DNA from: Paraburkholderia sp.
GTDB lineage: Bacteria; Pseudomonadota; Gammaproteobacteria; Burkholderiales; Burkholderiaceae
Assembly (NCBI GenBank): GCA_004322045.1
Contig: SCRN01000034.1
Span: 62,001-126,000 of the forward strand
Length of the DNA: 64,000 nucleotides
Direction: 5' to 3'
The position numbers and the translations under genes are program-made. Positions 28,945 through 38,133 of the stretch are shown here, one piece after another. How positions within the stretch are numbered: position 1 is the stretch's first letter; every line of letters starts with the position of its first letter. The notes beneath the pieces were generated by a model. That model had not been told where the DNA came from. It did not search any database and saw nothing but the letters and a program-made list of their open reading frames with translations.

Positions 28945-29902
28945 TCGCCTCCCCGCGGAATCGCTGGCGATATTGTTTCGGCGTGACGTTAAGGCGCCGC
29001 GAGAACGTCGTGCGCATATGCGTGGCGCTACGAAAACCGCATTTGAATGCGACGGTCTTGAGCGGCGCATCCGTGTCCTCCAGAAGCTTCCTCGCCGTGT
29101 CGACGCGAATCTGCTCGACGAATACGGAGGGCGTGACCTTCGCGTTCTTCGCGAATATGCGCGACAAGGTGCGCCGGCTCACGGAAGCCGCGCTTGCAAG
29201 CGCCTCGATCGAAAGCGTATCGGTGATATGTTCGCTCACATAGCGATACACCTTGTTGAGTATGGGGTCCTCATCCTTGCCCGCGCCGACATATGGGCTG
29301 TACTGAGACTGACCGCCTTCGCGCTGGATATACACCACCAGCCGCTTAGCAACCCGCACCGCCAGTTCGTGTCCCCAGTCTTCCGCAACCAGCGCGAGGC
29401 ACAAATCGATGCCCGCGGTCACGCCAGCCGACGTGAACAACCGCCCGTCACGAACGAAAATACGATCCGGCTGCACATTGGCGTGCGGGAATTCATTGGA
29501 CAGACGGCCGGCATCCGACCAGTGAGTCGTCACTTCCTTGCCGTCGAGAAGCCCCGCATGAGCCAGGACGAATGCGCCGTTGCACACGGAACCAAAGCGG
29601 CTCGCGCTGCGCGCCTGGTTTTGCAGCCAGGCAAGAAGCTCGCTCGACGGATGAACGTCGGGCAACTGCGGCCCGCCGGCTACGAGGAGCAGGTCCCATT
29701 GCGTGTCGCTGTCGGCATAGCCACTCGAGACCGCCAGTTGCATGCCATTCGAGCAAGTCACGGCGCCCGCCGCACGCCCTACGAGCGTAACCTCGTAGCG
29801 CTGATGCTCGGGGAGAAACGTGTTTGCCTCTGCAAACACATCGAGTGGGCCTGCAACATCTAGCGCCTGCACACCATCGAATACAACAATGGCGACTTTC
29901 AT
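28937..29902 (-). CDS. GlxA family transcriptional regulator (DJ-1/PfpI + AraC HTH)
   Basis: A 321-residue regulator. The N-terminal DJ-1/PfpI-like domain (about 1-180) has GSVCNGAFVLAHAGLLDGKEVTTHW with Cys at the nucleophile elbow. The C-terminal AraC-type double HTH covers about 220-315 (LSIEALASAASVSRRTLSRIF; TPKQYRQRF). Such proteins act as activators or repressors whose ligand is mostly unknown. Mug overlaps its 3' end by 8 bp, so the two genes are cotranscribed. The divergent neighbour across about 320 bp is the orphan oxoglutarate dehydrogenase E1 gene, a possible target. Target assignment is inference. Confidence 0.9.
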   Translation of the reverse strand: MKVAIVVFDGVQALDVAGPLDVFAEANTFLPEHQRYEVTLVGRAAGAVTCSNGMQLAVSSGYADSDTQWDLLLVAGGPQLPDVHPSSELLAWLQNQARSASRFGSVCNGAFVLAHAGLLDGKEVTTHWSDAGRLSNEFPHANVQPDRIFVRDGRLFTSAGVTAGIDLCLALVAEDWGHELAVRVAKRLVVYIQREGGQSQYSPYVGAGKDEDPILNKVYRYVSEHITDTLSIEALASAASVSRRTLSRIFAKNAKVTPSVFVEQIRVDTARKLLEDTDAPLKTVAFKCGFRSATHMRTTFSRRLNVTPKQYRQRFRGEASA

Positions 29903-30219
29903 GCCGTGACCTTCAGTGGTGGTGTCCCAACAGGGACCGTGGCGCAGCTTAACGCACCGTCGTTAGCCGATGCAGTCTGTCCCCGGAAAAAGTATTTTGC
30001 GGCGGTGTAACAAATCGGCAGCGTGGCCCAATACGTCCACTAATTGGCAGCCATCGGCACCATGCGCGCGTTTCCCCAACTGCCACGCTTAACTAGACTG
30101 TGTTCACGATTGCGGCTGGGCAAACAACCCGGGCGGGCCGGAAGGCGCTAGTGCTAGCGCCATCACTCCACGTGTTATGCCCGATATTGGACCGCACACC
30201 GAGCAAAGGCAGAGTCATC
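29903..30219. other. Divergent promoter region between GlxA regulator and E1 gene
   Basis: No gene is supported in these 317 bp. A small hairpin (GTCCC-AACA-GGGAC) lies at about 29924-29937, just upstream of the GlxA start. An in-frame ATG for the E1 gene at 30100 exists but the added 40 residues do not match the family. Confidence 0.5.
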
Positions 30220-33045
30220 ATGTTGAAAGAACGTCAGAGCTCTTTCCTCTTCGGGGGCAACGCCCCCTACGTCGAAGAGCAGTATGAAACTTACCTGGTC
30301 GACCCGGATGCTGTCACCAGTGAATGGCGGGCGTGGTTCGATGCACTGCGCGAGACGCCCGCTATCGACGGCAGCGATAGCGATGACGAGCCACACGCTC
30401 CGGTCATTTCCAGTTTTGTGGAGCTTGCGAAGCGGGCACCGCGCGCGATCGTCCAGGCCGACACCACCCTCGCCAGCGACTCCGGCCTTGGCCTCGCACG
30501 CAAGCAGGTCGCGGTGCAGTCGCTGATCGCCGCGTTCCGGATGATCGGCACGCGCACGGCCAATCTCGATCCGCTGATGTGGACGCCCCCACGCGCCTAC
30601 GCCGAATTGACCCCGGCTTACTATGGCCTGACGTCGTCGGACATGGCGAAGAGATTCAGCACCGCCGACACGTACCTGTTCGACGACGACGCCACGCTGC
30701 AAGAACTCGTCACGGCGTTGGAGCAAACCTACACGGGCACGCTCGGCGCCGAGTTCATGCATCTTACCGACGCAGAGCAGCGGCGCTGGTGGCAGATGCA
30801 GCTGGAATCCACGCGGGCGAGGCCGTCTCTGCAGGCTGCGGAAAAGCGCAGACTGCTGGAACGCCTGAGCGCGGCAGAAGGCATCGAGAAGTACCTTCAT
30901 TCGCGCTACGTCGGGCAAAAGCGCTTCTCGCTCGAAGGCGCGGAATCGCTGATTCCGATGCTGGACGAAGTCATCCGCTACGGGGCTTCGAAAAAACTGC
31001 GCGCGGTGGTAATGGGCATGGCACACCGGGGGCGCCTGAATGTTCTCGTGAATATCGTCGGCAAGCCATTGCGCGCGCTGTTCGACGAGTTCGATGGAAA
31101 GGATCCTGAAAAACTTCCAGCGGGCGACGTGAAATATCACAAGGGCTTTACGAGCTCGGTCGATACCCCTGAAGGGCCGGTCGAAGTGATGCTTGCGTTC
31201 AACCCGTCGCATCTGGAAATCGTCAACCCGGTCGTGCAGGGCATGGCGCGCGCCAAGAGCGAGGTTCTGGGCGGCGCCGACGGCGTCGAGGTTTTGCCGG
31301 TCGAGATTCACGGCGACGCGGCGATGTCCGGCCAGGGTATCGTGATGGAAACCTTGAGCCTGTCCTATACGCGCGGCCACGGCACGGGCGGCACCCTTCA
31401 TATTGTCGTCAATAATCAGATCGGCTTCACGACGTCCGATCCGCGCGACACGCGTTCGTCGTTCTACACCACGGACATCGCTAAGATGATCGAGGCGCCC
31501 ATCCTGCATGTGAATGGCGACGACCCCGAAGCCGTCGCGATGGCGGTGCGTCTTGCGCTCGACTATCGCACCGCATTCCGGCGGAGCGTGGTCATCGATC
31601 TCGTGTGCTTCCGCAAATACGGGCACCAGGAACAGGACACGCCAGGCATCACGCAGCCGCTGATGTATCGCGCGATCGCGAGTCACCCCGGCGTGAGAGC
31701 GCGCTATGCGCAGAAGCTGGTTCAACAAGGCGTGTTGACGGCGAAAGAAGTGGAGGACTCTATCGGCGCGCAGCGTGAACGTTTCGAGCGTGCGAACGAA
31801 ACCGACGGCTCCGAGGCTTCCTCTTCACGCGAGAAAGCCGCGAGCCTGCCTTCCCAGCCCGCCCCTTCGACGGAAACACTGCGCAGTCTCGCGCATCAGA
31901 TTTCGTCCGTTCCTGAAGGCCTTGCGCTTCATCCGCTCGTCAAGAAAATGATGACCGGGCGCCAAGAAATGGCCTCGGGAAAACGGCAGCTCGACTGGGG
32001 CATGGGCGAGCATCTGGCCTTCGCTTCCCTGCTCGGCGCGGGGGTCAGCGTTCGATTGAGCGGGCAGGATAGCGCGCGCGGGACGTTTAATCATCGTCAC
32101 GCCGTGCTGCACGATCAAACGCGCATGAACCGTCCGGATGGCGTTTATATTCCGCTCGATCATATCGGTGATGCGAGGGGCGGAGCGCCGGGCCGCTTTA
32201 GCGTGACGAACTCCATCCTCTCTGAAGCAGCGGTACTCGCGTTCGAGTATGGCTATACGACGGTGAACCGAGATGCGCTGGTGATCTGGGAAGCGCAATT
32301 TGGCGACTTCGCAAACGGCGCGCAGGTGGTGATCGACCAGTTCATCGCAGCGGCCGATGCCAAGTGGGGGCTGCGCAGCGGCCTGACGCTCTTCCTTCCC
32401 CACGGGCAGGAAGGCGCGGGGCCCGAGCATGCATCGGGGAGGCTCGAACGCTATCTGCAGTTGAGCGCGCAGGACAACATGCGCGTCGTCCAGCCGACCA
32501 CCCCCGCGCAGCTATTCCATTTGCTGCGCATGCAGGCGCTCGCATCCGATCGCCGCCCGCTTGTCGTCATGACGCCCAAGTCGCTGTTGCGGCACCCGGA
32601 AGCGGTCAGCACGTTCGAAGAATTGAGCGAGGGCGAATTCCGTGCAGTTCTCCCGGACACGCAAATCGAAGCGTCGCGGGCATCCAGCGTCGAGCGCGTC
32701 ATTGCGGCCACGGGCAAGGTGTATTTCGAGTTGCTCGAGCGTCGCCGCGCGGACGCGACCGACACGCCGATCGTGCGCGTCGAGCAGCTTTATCCGTTTC
32801 CCGCACAACAGCTGGCCGCCGAATTCGCGCGATATCCAAATCTGAAGACAGTCGTCTGGTGCCAGGAGGAATCGCGCAACCAAGGTGCATGGAGTTTCGT
32901 CGAGCCGCAGTTGCGCGAGCTCCTGACAACGGGTGCGAAGCTCGTCTACGCCGGTCCCGATGCCGGTGCATCGACGGCGCCGGGATACCATTCGGCGCAC
33001 GTTGCGCGGCAATCCGCGCTGATCGAGCAGGCGTTCTCGGGGTAA
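30220..33045 (+). CDS. 2-oxoglutarate dehydrogenase E1-type protein, orphan paralogue
   Basis: A thiamine-diphosphate-dependent E1 of 941 residues, near the usual SucA length. The N-terminal E1o domain (SSFLFGGNAPYVEEQYETYLVDPDAVTSEW), the substrate region AHRGRLNVLVNIVGKPL (about 268) and the ThDP motif GDAAMSGQGIVMETLSLS with later NNQIGFTT (about 365-405) are all intact. The pyrimidine-binding transketolase domain and C-terminal domain follow. The reaction would be oxidative decarboxylation of 2-oxoglutarate or a related 2-oxoacid. sucB and lpd do not follow as they do at the main sucABlpd locus, so this is a second, isolated E1. Start at the ATG at 30220 behind AAAGGCAGAG. The next gene begins 6 bp downstream. 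Confidence 0.88.
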   Translation: MLKERQSSFLFGGNAPYVEEQYETYLVDPDAVTSEWRAWFDALRETPAIDGSDSDDEPHAPVISSFVELAKRAPRAIVQADTTLASDSGLGLARKQVAVQSLIAAFRMIGTRTANLDPLMWTPPRAYAELTPAYYGLTSSDMAKRFSTADTYLFDDDATLQELVTALEQTYTGTLGAEFMHLTDAEQRRWWQMQLESTRARPSLQAAEKRRLLERLSAAEGIEKYLHSRYVGQKRFSLEGAESLIPMLDEVIRYGASKKLRAVVMGMAHRGRLNVLVNIVGKPLRALFDEFDGKDPEKLPAGDVKYHKGFTSSVDTPEGPVEVMLAFNPSHLEIVNPVVQGMARAKSEVLGGADGVEVLPVEIHGDAAMSGQGIVMETLSLSYTRGHGTGGTLHIVVNNQIGFTTSDPRDTRSSFYTTDIAKMIEAPILHVNGDDPEAVAMAVRLALDYRTAFRRSVVIDLVCFRKYGHQEQDTPGITQPLMYRAIASHPGVRARYAQKLVQQGVLTAKEVEDSIGAQRERFERANETDGSEASSSREKAASLPSQPAPSTETLRSLAHQISSVPEGLALHPLVKKMMTGRQEMASGKRQLDWGMGEHLAFASLLGAGVSVRLSGQDSARGTFNHRHAVLHDQTRMNRPDGVYIPLDHIGDARGGAPGRFSVTNSILSEAAVLAFEYGYTTVNRDALVIWEAQFGDFANGAQVVIDQFIAAADAKWGLRSGLTLFLPHGQEGAGPEHASGRLERYLQLSAQDNMRVVQPTTPAQLFHLLRMQALASDRRPLVVMTPKSLLRHPEAVSTFEELSEGEFRAVLPDTQIEASRASSVERVIAATGKVYFELLERRRADATDTPIVRVEQLYPFPAQQLAAEFARYPNLKTVVWCQEESRNQGAWSFVEPQLRELLTTGAKLVYAGPDAGASTAPGYHSAHVARQSALIEQAFSG

Positions 33046-33051
33046 CGGTGC

Positions 33052-33630
33052 ATGCGTATCGCGATGTTGCTCTACGCGGGGTTTCAACTGCTCGAGGTGA
33101 GCGGCCCGATGGATGTGTTTCATGCGGCGAATCGCCTGTATGGCGGCGCGTTTTATGAGCCGCACCTCGTCGGGGCCTCGCCTGGGCCCGTGCTGTCCTC
33201 CAACGGCACGGCGGTGGGCACGACTCAATGCTTGTTCGAAACGCGTAAGCGATTCGACGTCGTCGTTGTGCCCGGGTCGCCCGTGGTCAGTTCGGCGCGT
33301 GAGCATCGCGAACTCGTCATGTGGCTCGGCGACGCCGGGCCCAGAACGCAAAGGCTGGCCTGCATTTCCAATGGCGCGTTTCTGCTGGCGCGCGCGGGCG
33401 TTGCCGACCGTCGCTGGCTAACCACGCATTGGCGCGACGCTCACCGCCTCGCAGCCGAATATCCACGCGTGCACGTCATGTCCAGTCCAGGCTGCCTGAA
33501 GGACGGCAACCTCTATTCATCGGGCGGCGCTAGCGCTGGTATTCATCTGGCGCTGTCGATCGTGCGGGAAGACCTTGGAGCAAGCACGGCGGGAGCGATT
33601 GCCAGAAGGTTGTTGATGCAGCCGCGTTGA
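33052..33630 (+). CDS. DJ-1/PfpI single-domain protein, GlxA-like without HTH
   Basis: A 192-residue protein equal to the amidase-like half of a GlxA regulator: MRIAMLLYAGFQLLEVSGPMDVFHAAN, VVVPGSPVVSS, WLTTHWRDAHRLAAEYPRVHV, SSGGASAGIHLALSIV. It stops at ARRLLMQPR, where GlxA proteins continue into the linker and AraC HTH, so it cannot bind DNA in the usual way. The nucleophile-elbow residue is Ser (CISNGAFLL), where the GlxA protein at 28937-29902 has Cys (SVCNGAF). It starts 6 bp after the E1 stop and is likely cotranscribed. It could be an eroded regulator or a small-molecule-binding or hydratase-like protein. Confidence 0.72.
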   Translation: MRIAMLLYAGFQLLEVSGPMDVFHAANRLYGGAFYEPHLVGASPGPVLSSNGTAVGTTQCLFETRKRFDVVVVPGSPVVSSAREHRELVMWLGDAGPRTQRLACISNGAFLLARAGVADRRWLTTHWRDAHRLAAEYPRVHVMSSPGCLKDGNLYSSGGASAGIHLALSIVREDLGASTAGAIARRLLMQPR

Positions 33631-33658
33631 AGTACCGCAAACGCGCGCAAGGAACGCA

Positions 33659-33958
33659 ATGATAGACGCGAATCGAATTCATAAGGCACTCGCCAATCCA
33701 CTGCGGCGCGATATCCTGGCGTGGCTGAGGATCCCCTCCGATGCCTTTCCAGAAGGCCATGTCGATCTGGGCCGCGGCGTGCCTGCACACGCCATCCAGG
33801 CGCGCAGCGGGCTCGCGCAGTCCACCGTATCGGCGCACCTTGCCGTGCTGGTCGAAGCAGGACTGCTCGTTTCGACGCGAGTCGGGCAATGGATGTTTCT
33901 TTCACGTAACGAAGAAGTGATACGGACATTTGCCGAACAGATTCGCCTGCATTTATAG
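33659..33958 (+). CDS. ArsR family winged-helix regulator
   Basis: A 99-residue ArsR-type repressor. It has the pattern IHKALANPLRRDILAWL (helix 1-2) and the recognition region IQARSGLAQSTVSAHLAVLVEAGLLVSTRVGQWMFLSRNE. No cysteine is present, so metal or thiol sensing through Cys is excluded. A start ATG with AAGGAAC upstream is clear. It is about half identical (my count, 52 of 98) to the ArsR gene at 37732, and the two flank the LysR-dpaL-LysR segment. Its target is unknown; a LysR gene follows 59 bp downstream. Confidence 0.85.
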   Translation: MIDANRIHKALANPLRRDILAWLRIPSDAFPEGHVDLGRGVPAHAIQARSGLAQSTVSAHLAVLVEAGLLVSTRVGQWMFLSRNEEVIRTFAEQIRLHL

Positions 33959-34017
33959 GCAAATCACGCGTGACGCGAAGTTGCGTGCGAGGCAGATCTT
34001 TCCGCGGAAAACGCGTA

Positions 34018-34962
34018 ATGGACAAGCTGGACATGATGCGGATATTCGTCCGCATAGCGGAAGAAGGAAGCTTTACGGGCGCGGCCTTGCGCCTGGACAT
34101 TCAAACTGCCAATGCGTCGCGGGCGATCTCGCAACTCGAGTCGCAATTGCGCACGCGGCTGCTGCATCGGAGTACGCGACGGCTTGCGCTAACCGAAGCG
34201 GGACAGCGCTATCTGAATCGATGCAAGCGGATCCTCGAGTGTGTCGACGAGGCAGAGGCAGAGGCAGCTAATGCGCAGGTCGCCCCTTCAGGGCGACTGC
34301 GCGTTCATGCATCGCCGAGCTTCGGCCAGGCCTATGTTGTCCCAACGCTCGTGCGCTATCGCGAGCAGTACCCCGCAGTGTCGATCGAATTGACGTTGTC
34401 GCACGACACGCCCGATATCATCGAGGCCGGCTACGACGTGACGCTTCAGTTGAGTACGACTGAACTGCCGGACTCGCGGCTCGTGTCACACCGGCTCGGC
34501 GATGTCCATAACGTGTTGTGTGCGGCACCCGCGTATCTGAATACGCACGGCGTGCCGCGCACAGTGCAGGACCTCGAAGCACACACGTGTCTGCAGTTCG
34601 TCACGACGTTTCTTCCGCGCGATCGCTGGCATCTTCACGGCCCCAACGGCCGGGAGACGGTTGCCTTCCCAAAGGCGCCCGTCGAAATCAATCTTCCCGA
34701 TGCCCTTAGTGTCGCCCTGCGCGAAGGCATCGGCATCGGCGCGCTGCCGATGTCGACCGCGCTCGCCATGCTCGATAGCGGTGAGCTGGTGCGTGTATTG
34801 CAGGAGTATCGCCTGCAGAGGCTGACCGCCTATGCAGTGCACGCCTCGCGAAAGTACCTCGACGCCAAAATCAAGACGTTCATGGACTACCTGCGCGAGA
34901 CGGTGCCCAAAGCACTTGCCGCGGATGCGCAAGCGCTTTGCCGGGCCACCAGACTCCCTTAG
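34018..34962 (+). CDS. LysR family transcriptional regulator
   Basis: A 314-residue LysR-type regulator starting at the ATG at 34018 (MDKLDMMRIFVRIAEEGSFTGAALRLDI). The HTH covers about 1-60 and includes TANASRAISQLESQLRTRLLHRSTRRLALTEAG. The effector domain contains GRLRVHASPSFGQAYVVPTLVRYREQYPAVSIELTLS. This is the CrgA/DsdC-like subgroup that often regulates adjacent oxidoreductases. Here there is no such neighbour: the upstream gene is ArsR and the downstream gene converges. An ATG at 33970 would add 16 residues without support. Confidence 0.87.
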   Translation: MDKLDMMRIFVRIAEEGSFTGAALRLDIQTANASRAISQLESQLRTRLLHRSTRRLALTEAGQRYLNRCKRILECVDEAEAEAANAQVAPSGRLRVHASPSFGQAYVVPTLVRYREQYPAVSIELTLSHDTPDIIEAGYDVTLQLSTTELPDSRLVSHRLGDVHNVLCAAPAYLNTHGVPRTVQDLEAHTCLQFVTTFLPRDRWHLHGPNGRETVAFPKAPVEINLPDALSVALREGIGIGALPMSTALAMLDSGELVRVLQEYRLQRLTAYAVHASRKYLDAKIKTFMDYLRETVPKALAADAQALCRATRLP

Positions 34963-35104
34963 CCCGCGCTGCCCTTATCAACCCTCGCCGCAGGTATGGG
35001 AACGTTCGGAAGCCCGATGGACAAAGCTGAAAGGCGTTCCGCAATTGTGCTTGCCAGGCCTGGGCGCCGCGCCAATTCGCGCGGCCCACCGGCCCCTCTA
35101 CGAT

Positions 35105-36331
35105 CTAGCGCGATGCGCCGTTCAAAATATCAGCTACCGGCCGCCCCACAATCTGCTCATAGATCACCGGATCGGTTGCACCTTCGAGGCCGAACAGTAG
35201 GACCTGACTGTGCTGATCAAGGCCAAGCGAGTCCCGAAGCGCCGGGATTTCCTTCGATTTCAGGACGACGGCCGTTCCTCCCGCAGCGGTTTCGCCACAC
35301 ACGATTGGGGTGTCTCCATTGCCAGCAGCAAGCGTACGCATAGCCTCTTGCGCCCACGAATCAGGGATCGTCACGAAATCACTGCCGAGCCAGTCGAGAA
35401 TCGCCCAGGCGGCCGGCGAAACTTCACGGCACGCGAGACCAGCCATGATGGTGTGCAGCGACCCAGCCGACGGCGTCGGTGTTCTGTTGAACGCGCTCTG
35501 GTACAGGCAATCGGCCTCATTCGGCTCGACCATTACCATACGGGGAGTGGAACCGCCAAGTTCCTGGTAAAAGCGCAGGAAAATAGCCGCAGCGATGCTA
35601 CCGACACCACCCTGAACAAAAATATGAGTGATCGCTTGCGGGTCGGGAAGCTGCCGCAACGCTTCATCCACGAGCACCATGTAGGCATTCATGACATCGC
35701 GTGGCGACCCTGACGCATAGTCATCCCATGAGGTGCTAGAGACAAAATGCCAGCCATTGTTTTTCGCGTCGTTGCGCGAGCGCGCGACGCAGGCTTCATA
35801 CTCACCCTGAATGCGAATCACGATTGCACCAAGGACTTCCATCGCGTCTTTCCGGCCCTGGCTTACATGTTCGTGAATATAGATCACACAGCGGCATCCG
35901 AACGCCTTGGCAGCGTATGCCAGGCCGCGCCCCTGATTCCCGTCGGTCGCAACCGTAACCGTGATGCGCTCCGTAATGTCTCGATACTTTCCTTGCCGCA
36001 AATCGTCGGACGTCGGACGCGTCCCGGTCTTCTTTTCGACCGCATCGGCGAGAATGCGGAACACTGCGTACGGTGCGCCTAGGGCCTTGAAGCTTCCCAT
36101 ACCTCGACCGAATCGCCGGCTTTCGTCCTTGTAGTAGATCTTTGAGACGTTCATTTGCGTCGCAAGATTGTCCAGCGAGTGCAGCGGTTGGGCAACATAC
36201 TCGGGCCAGCCATGTATCTCTTTGACAGCGAGACGCCACTCGCCCAGATTTTTCACCGCGGGGGAAGCTCGATCGCCCTTCGCTGCGCCAAGCCACGAGG
36301 CGTTCTTGCAATACTGGTATTCCGAGTTCAT
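35105..36331 (-). CDS. dpaL: Diaminopropionate ammonia-lyase
   Basis: A PLP-dependent enzyme of 408 residues that cleaves 2,3-diaminopropionate to pyruvate and ammonia. PLP-binding Lys82 is in GMGSFKALGAPYAVFRIL, the cofactor-contact region is VATDGNQGRGLAYAAKAFGCRCVIYIHEHVS, and GGVGSIAAAIFLRFYQ is the phosphate loop. The full length matches YgeX/DpaL. Diaminopropionate appears as a non-protein amino acid, an antibiotic building block, or a plant toxin product, so the role is catabolic or protective. The divergent LysR gene, broken by an amber codon, is the probable regulator. AGGAACC precedes the ATG at 36331. Confidence 0.9.
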   Translation of the reverse strand: MNSEYQYCKNASWLGAAKGDRASPAVKNLGEWRLAVKEIHGWPEYVAQPLHSLDNLATQMNVSKIYYKDESRRFGRGMGSFKALGAPYAVFRILADAVEKKTGTRPTSDDLRQGKYRDITERITVTVATDGNQGRGLAYAAKAFGCRCVIYIHEHVSQGRKDAMEVLGAIVIRIQGEYEACVARSRNDAKNNGWHFVSSTSWDDYASGSPRDVMNAYMVLVDEALRQLPDPQAITHIFVQGGVGSIAAAIFLRFYQELGGSTPRMVMVEPNEADCLYQSAFNRTPTPSAGSLHTIMAGLACREVSPAAWAILDWLGSDFVTIPDSWAQEAMRTLAAGNGDTPIVCGETAAGGTAVVLKSKEIPALRDSLGLDQHSQVLLFGLEGATDPVIYEQIVGRPVADILNGASR

Positions 36332-36644
36332 ACAGGTTCCTCACTAAAATGAACAAAGCTGGTGAGGCATGCGAGCATCCCGGTCGTTTCGCGTCTGAAG
36401 CCGCAACGCCGCCTCCCGAAGGTCGAGCGGCCTTACCACCGGCCTTCGACACTCATTGCGCCCCCCGTCTCTCACGCAAAGAACATCACCGGGCCGAATG
36501 AGCCAAGCGTACGCGGACAAATTTGAAAGGCGTGAGCGTCATGCGCATTTGGAATACCATGCGTCGAAATCCGCAACGGACATGTAAGAATGATGCGAAC
36601 AGGTGGCTCGTGCTGAGCACGGGCGTCGATTATCTGGAATAGAG
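36332..36644. other. Divergent intergenic region dpaL / LysR pseudogene
   Basis: No gene is supported in these 313 bp. The region should hold the promoters of dpaL and the LysR gene. I see no clear palindrome. An in-frame ATG-like start for the LysR gene at 36603 exists but the added residues do not fit the family. Confidence 0.45.
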
Positions 36645-37559
36645 ATGGAAGCTAAATGGTTGGAGGACTTCCTGTCGTTGGCCGAGACCCGGAGTTTCTC
36701 TCGGGCAGCCAGTGATCGACATTTGACTCAATCCGCCTTGAGTCGCCGGATTGCGGCACTCGAATCCTGGCTTGGCGCGAAGCTCATCGATCGTACCGTC
36801 AGTCCGATACGATTGACGTCGACCGGAATCATGTTTCGGGGGCAAGCTGCCGACATTCTTCGGGACATTTACGCTGCACGCACGCTGGCGCAGGCACATG
36901 AACTAGTGGCCGACGGCGTGGAAGTCGTCCGCCTGTCGGTCGTACACACGCTGCTCTTTACGTTCGTGCCAGGGCGCCTCAGACAACTGAGAGACGAACT
37001 GGGACACATCAAGACCAAGGTTCAGGCAGTCAACGTCCCCGAAGGGGTACAAGCGCTCGTAGAGGGTGACACGGATCTTTTTGTCGCCTACTAGCATCCC
37101 CAGTTGCCAATCATCCTCGATGCGAATCGGTTTCCTTTCCTGACACTCGGCATGGACAGGCTGCTGCCGGTCTCGGCTACTGACGAGCGCGGGGAAGTCA
37201 TATACAGGCTACCGGGTGAAAGCCCTCACGCATTGCCGTTCATGGCCTATGCTCCAGGAACGTTTCTCGGCAACGTTGTAGAGATGCTGCTCCTGAATGC
37301 ACCAAAACAGTGCTCACTGCGTCGCACCTTCGAGACGCACATGTCCGAGGCTGTGAAATCGATGATCAGTACGGGTAACGGACTGGGATGGCTGCCTCGG
37401 AGCTGTATTGCAAGGGAATTGGACGAGAAAACCGTTGCAGTGGCCGGTCCAGACAGCTGGGCTACGGACCTGGAAATTCGTATCTATCGTTCTGCTGAAC
37501 GCCAGAGCACGCCGGCTGAGGAAATGTGGAACTGGATGAACAAGCACCGCTCCGCTTAA
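36645..37559 (+). pseudogene. LysR family regulator interrupted by an in-frame amber codon
   Basis: From the ATG at 36645 the frame gives a normal LysR N-terminus (MEAKWLEDFLSLAETRSFSRAASDRHLTQSALSRRIAALESWLG). It continues into the effector domain up to FVAY, then a TAG at 37092-37094 (codon 150). The same frame resumes with HPQLPIILDANRFPFLTLG and runs to 37559 with no further stop, so the complete gene would encode 304 residues, the normal LysR length. A single base change explains the break. The product would be HTH plus half an effector domain unless the stop is suppressed. It is divergent from dpaL, whose regulator it probably was. Sequencing error cannot be excluded from here. Confidence 0.8.
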
Positions 37560-37642
37560 CCGCTGAATAATCACGCAGCTCGCGGGCATAGCCTTTTTTT
37601 GTGTCGACACCTATCAACCCCTTGGCGAATGTGGCCTTTTCC

Positions 37643-37664
37643 TATATCGTAAAAAACCGATATA
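37643..37664. promoter_or_regulatory. Inverted-repeat operator candidate upstream of ArsR-OYE
   Basis: TATATCG and CGATATA (7-bp perfect arms, 8-bp A-rich spacer) lie 68 bp before the ArsR start. Size, A/T-rich centre and position are typical of ArsR-family operators, so autoregulation and control of the downstream reductase genes is likely. Confidence 0.6.
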
Positions 37665-37731
37665 AGATTCCGTCAACGGCGATCCTGTCATCGAGTTTTG
37701 TGCCCGACGCACGGACGCCCGGACGTTTGAA

Positions 37732-38034
37732 ATGACGATAGATATCGACGCCATCCACAAAGCCCTGGCCAACCCCGTGCGACGCGAGATCCTCGCGTGG
37801 CTGAAGGAGCCGGACGCCTACTTTCCCGCGCAAGAAGTACCGCTCGAATGCGGCGTATGCGTCGGGCAGATCAACGCGCGCTGCGGCTTGTCGCAGTCGA
37901 CGGTGTCGGCCCACCTCGCGACGCTGCAAAGCGCGGGACTTGTCACGGTGAAGCGGATCGGCCAGTGGAGCTTTTTCAAGCGAAACGAAACCGTCATCCA
38001 AGCGTTTCTCTCATCGCTGCACAACGACCTATAG
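37732..38034 (+). CDS. ArsR family regulator with cysteines, upstream of OYE
   Basis: A 100-residue winged-helix repressor (IHKALANPVRREILAWLKEP; LSQSTVSAHLATLQSAGLVTVKRIGQWSFFKRNE). Unlike its paralogue at 33659 it has three cysteines just before and at the recognition helix (LECGVCVGQINARCGLSQ), which could sense electrophiles or oxidants. It precedes an Old Yellow Enzyme gene by 99 bp on the same strand. ArsR-type regulators next to OYE genes are common in Burkholderiaceae and Pseudomonas. A palindrome lies in its promoter. Thiol sensing is inference. Confidence 0.87.
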   Translation: MTIDIDAIHKALANPVRREILAWLKEPDAYFPAQEVPLECGVCVGQINARCGLSQSTVSAHLATLQSAGLVTVKRIGQWSFFKRNETVIQAFLSSLHNDL

Positions 38035-38133
38035 GGCCGACGTCGTCCACTCGTTGGCCGACGCAGCGATGAACCCTATTGACGCTAGCATCGCGACGCG
38101 CTCGTTCCGTCGCGCTTATGAGGAAAACTTGCC

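Noticed and set aside
36603-36644. An upstream start for the LysR gene at 36603
   Set aside because: The 14 added residues do not fit the LysR N-terminus; the ATG at 36645 gives the conserved start.
21966-38034. A mobile genomic island
   Set aside because: The stretch looks accessory and has broken genes, but no integrase, transposase, tRNA or attachment repeats were found, so island borders cannot be supported.
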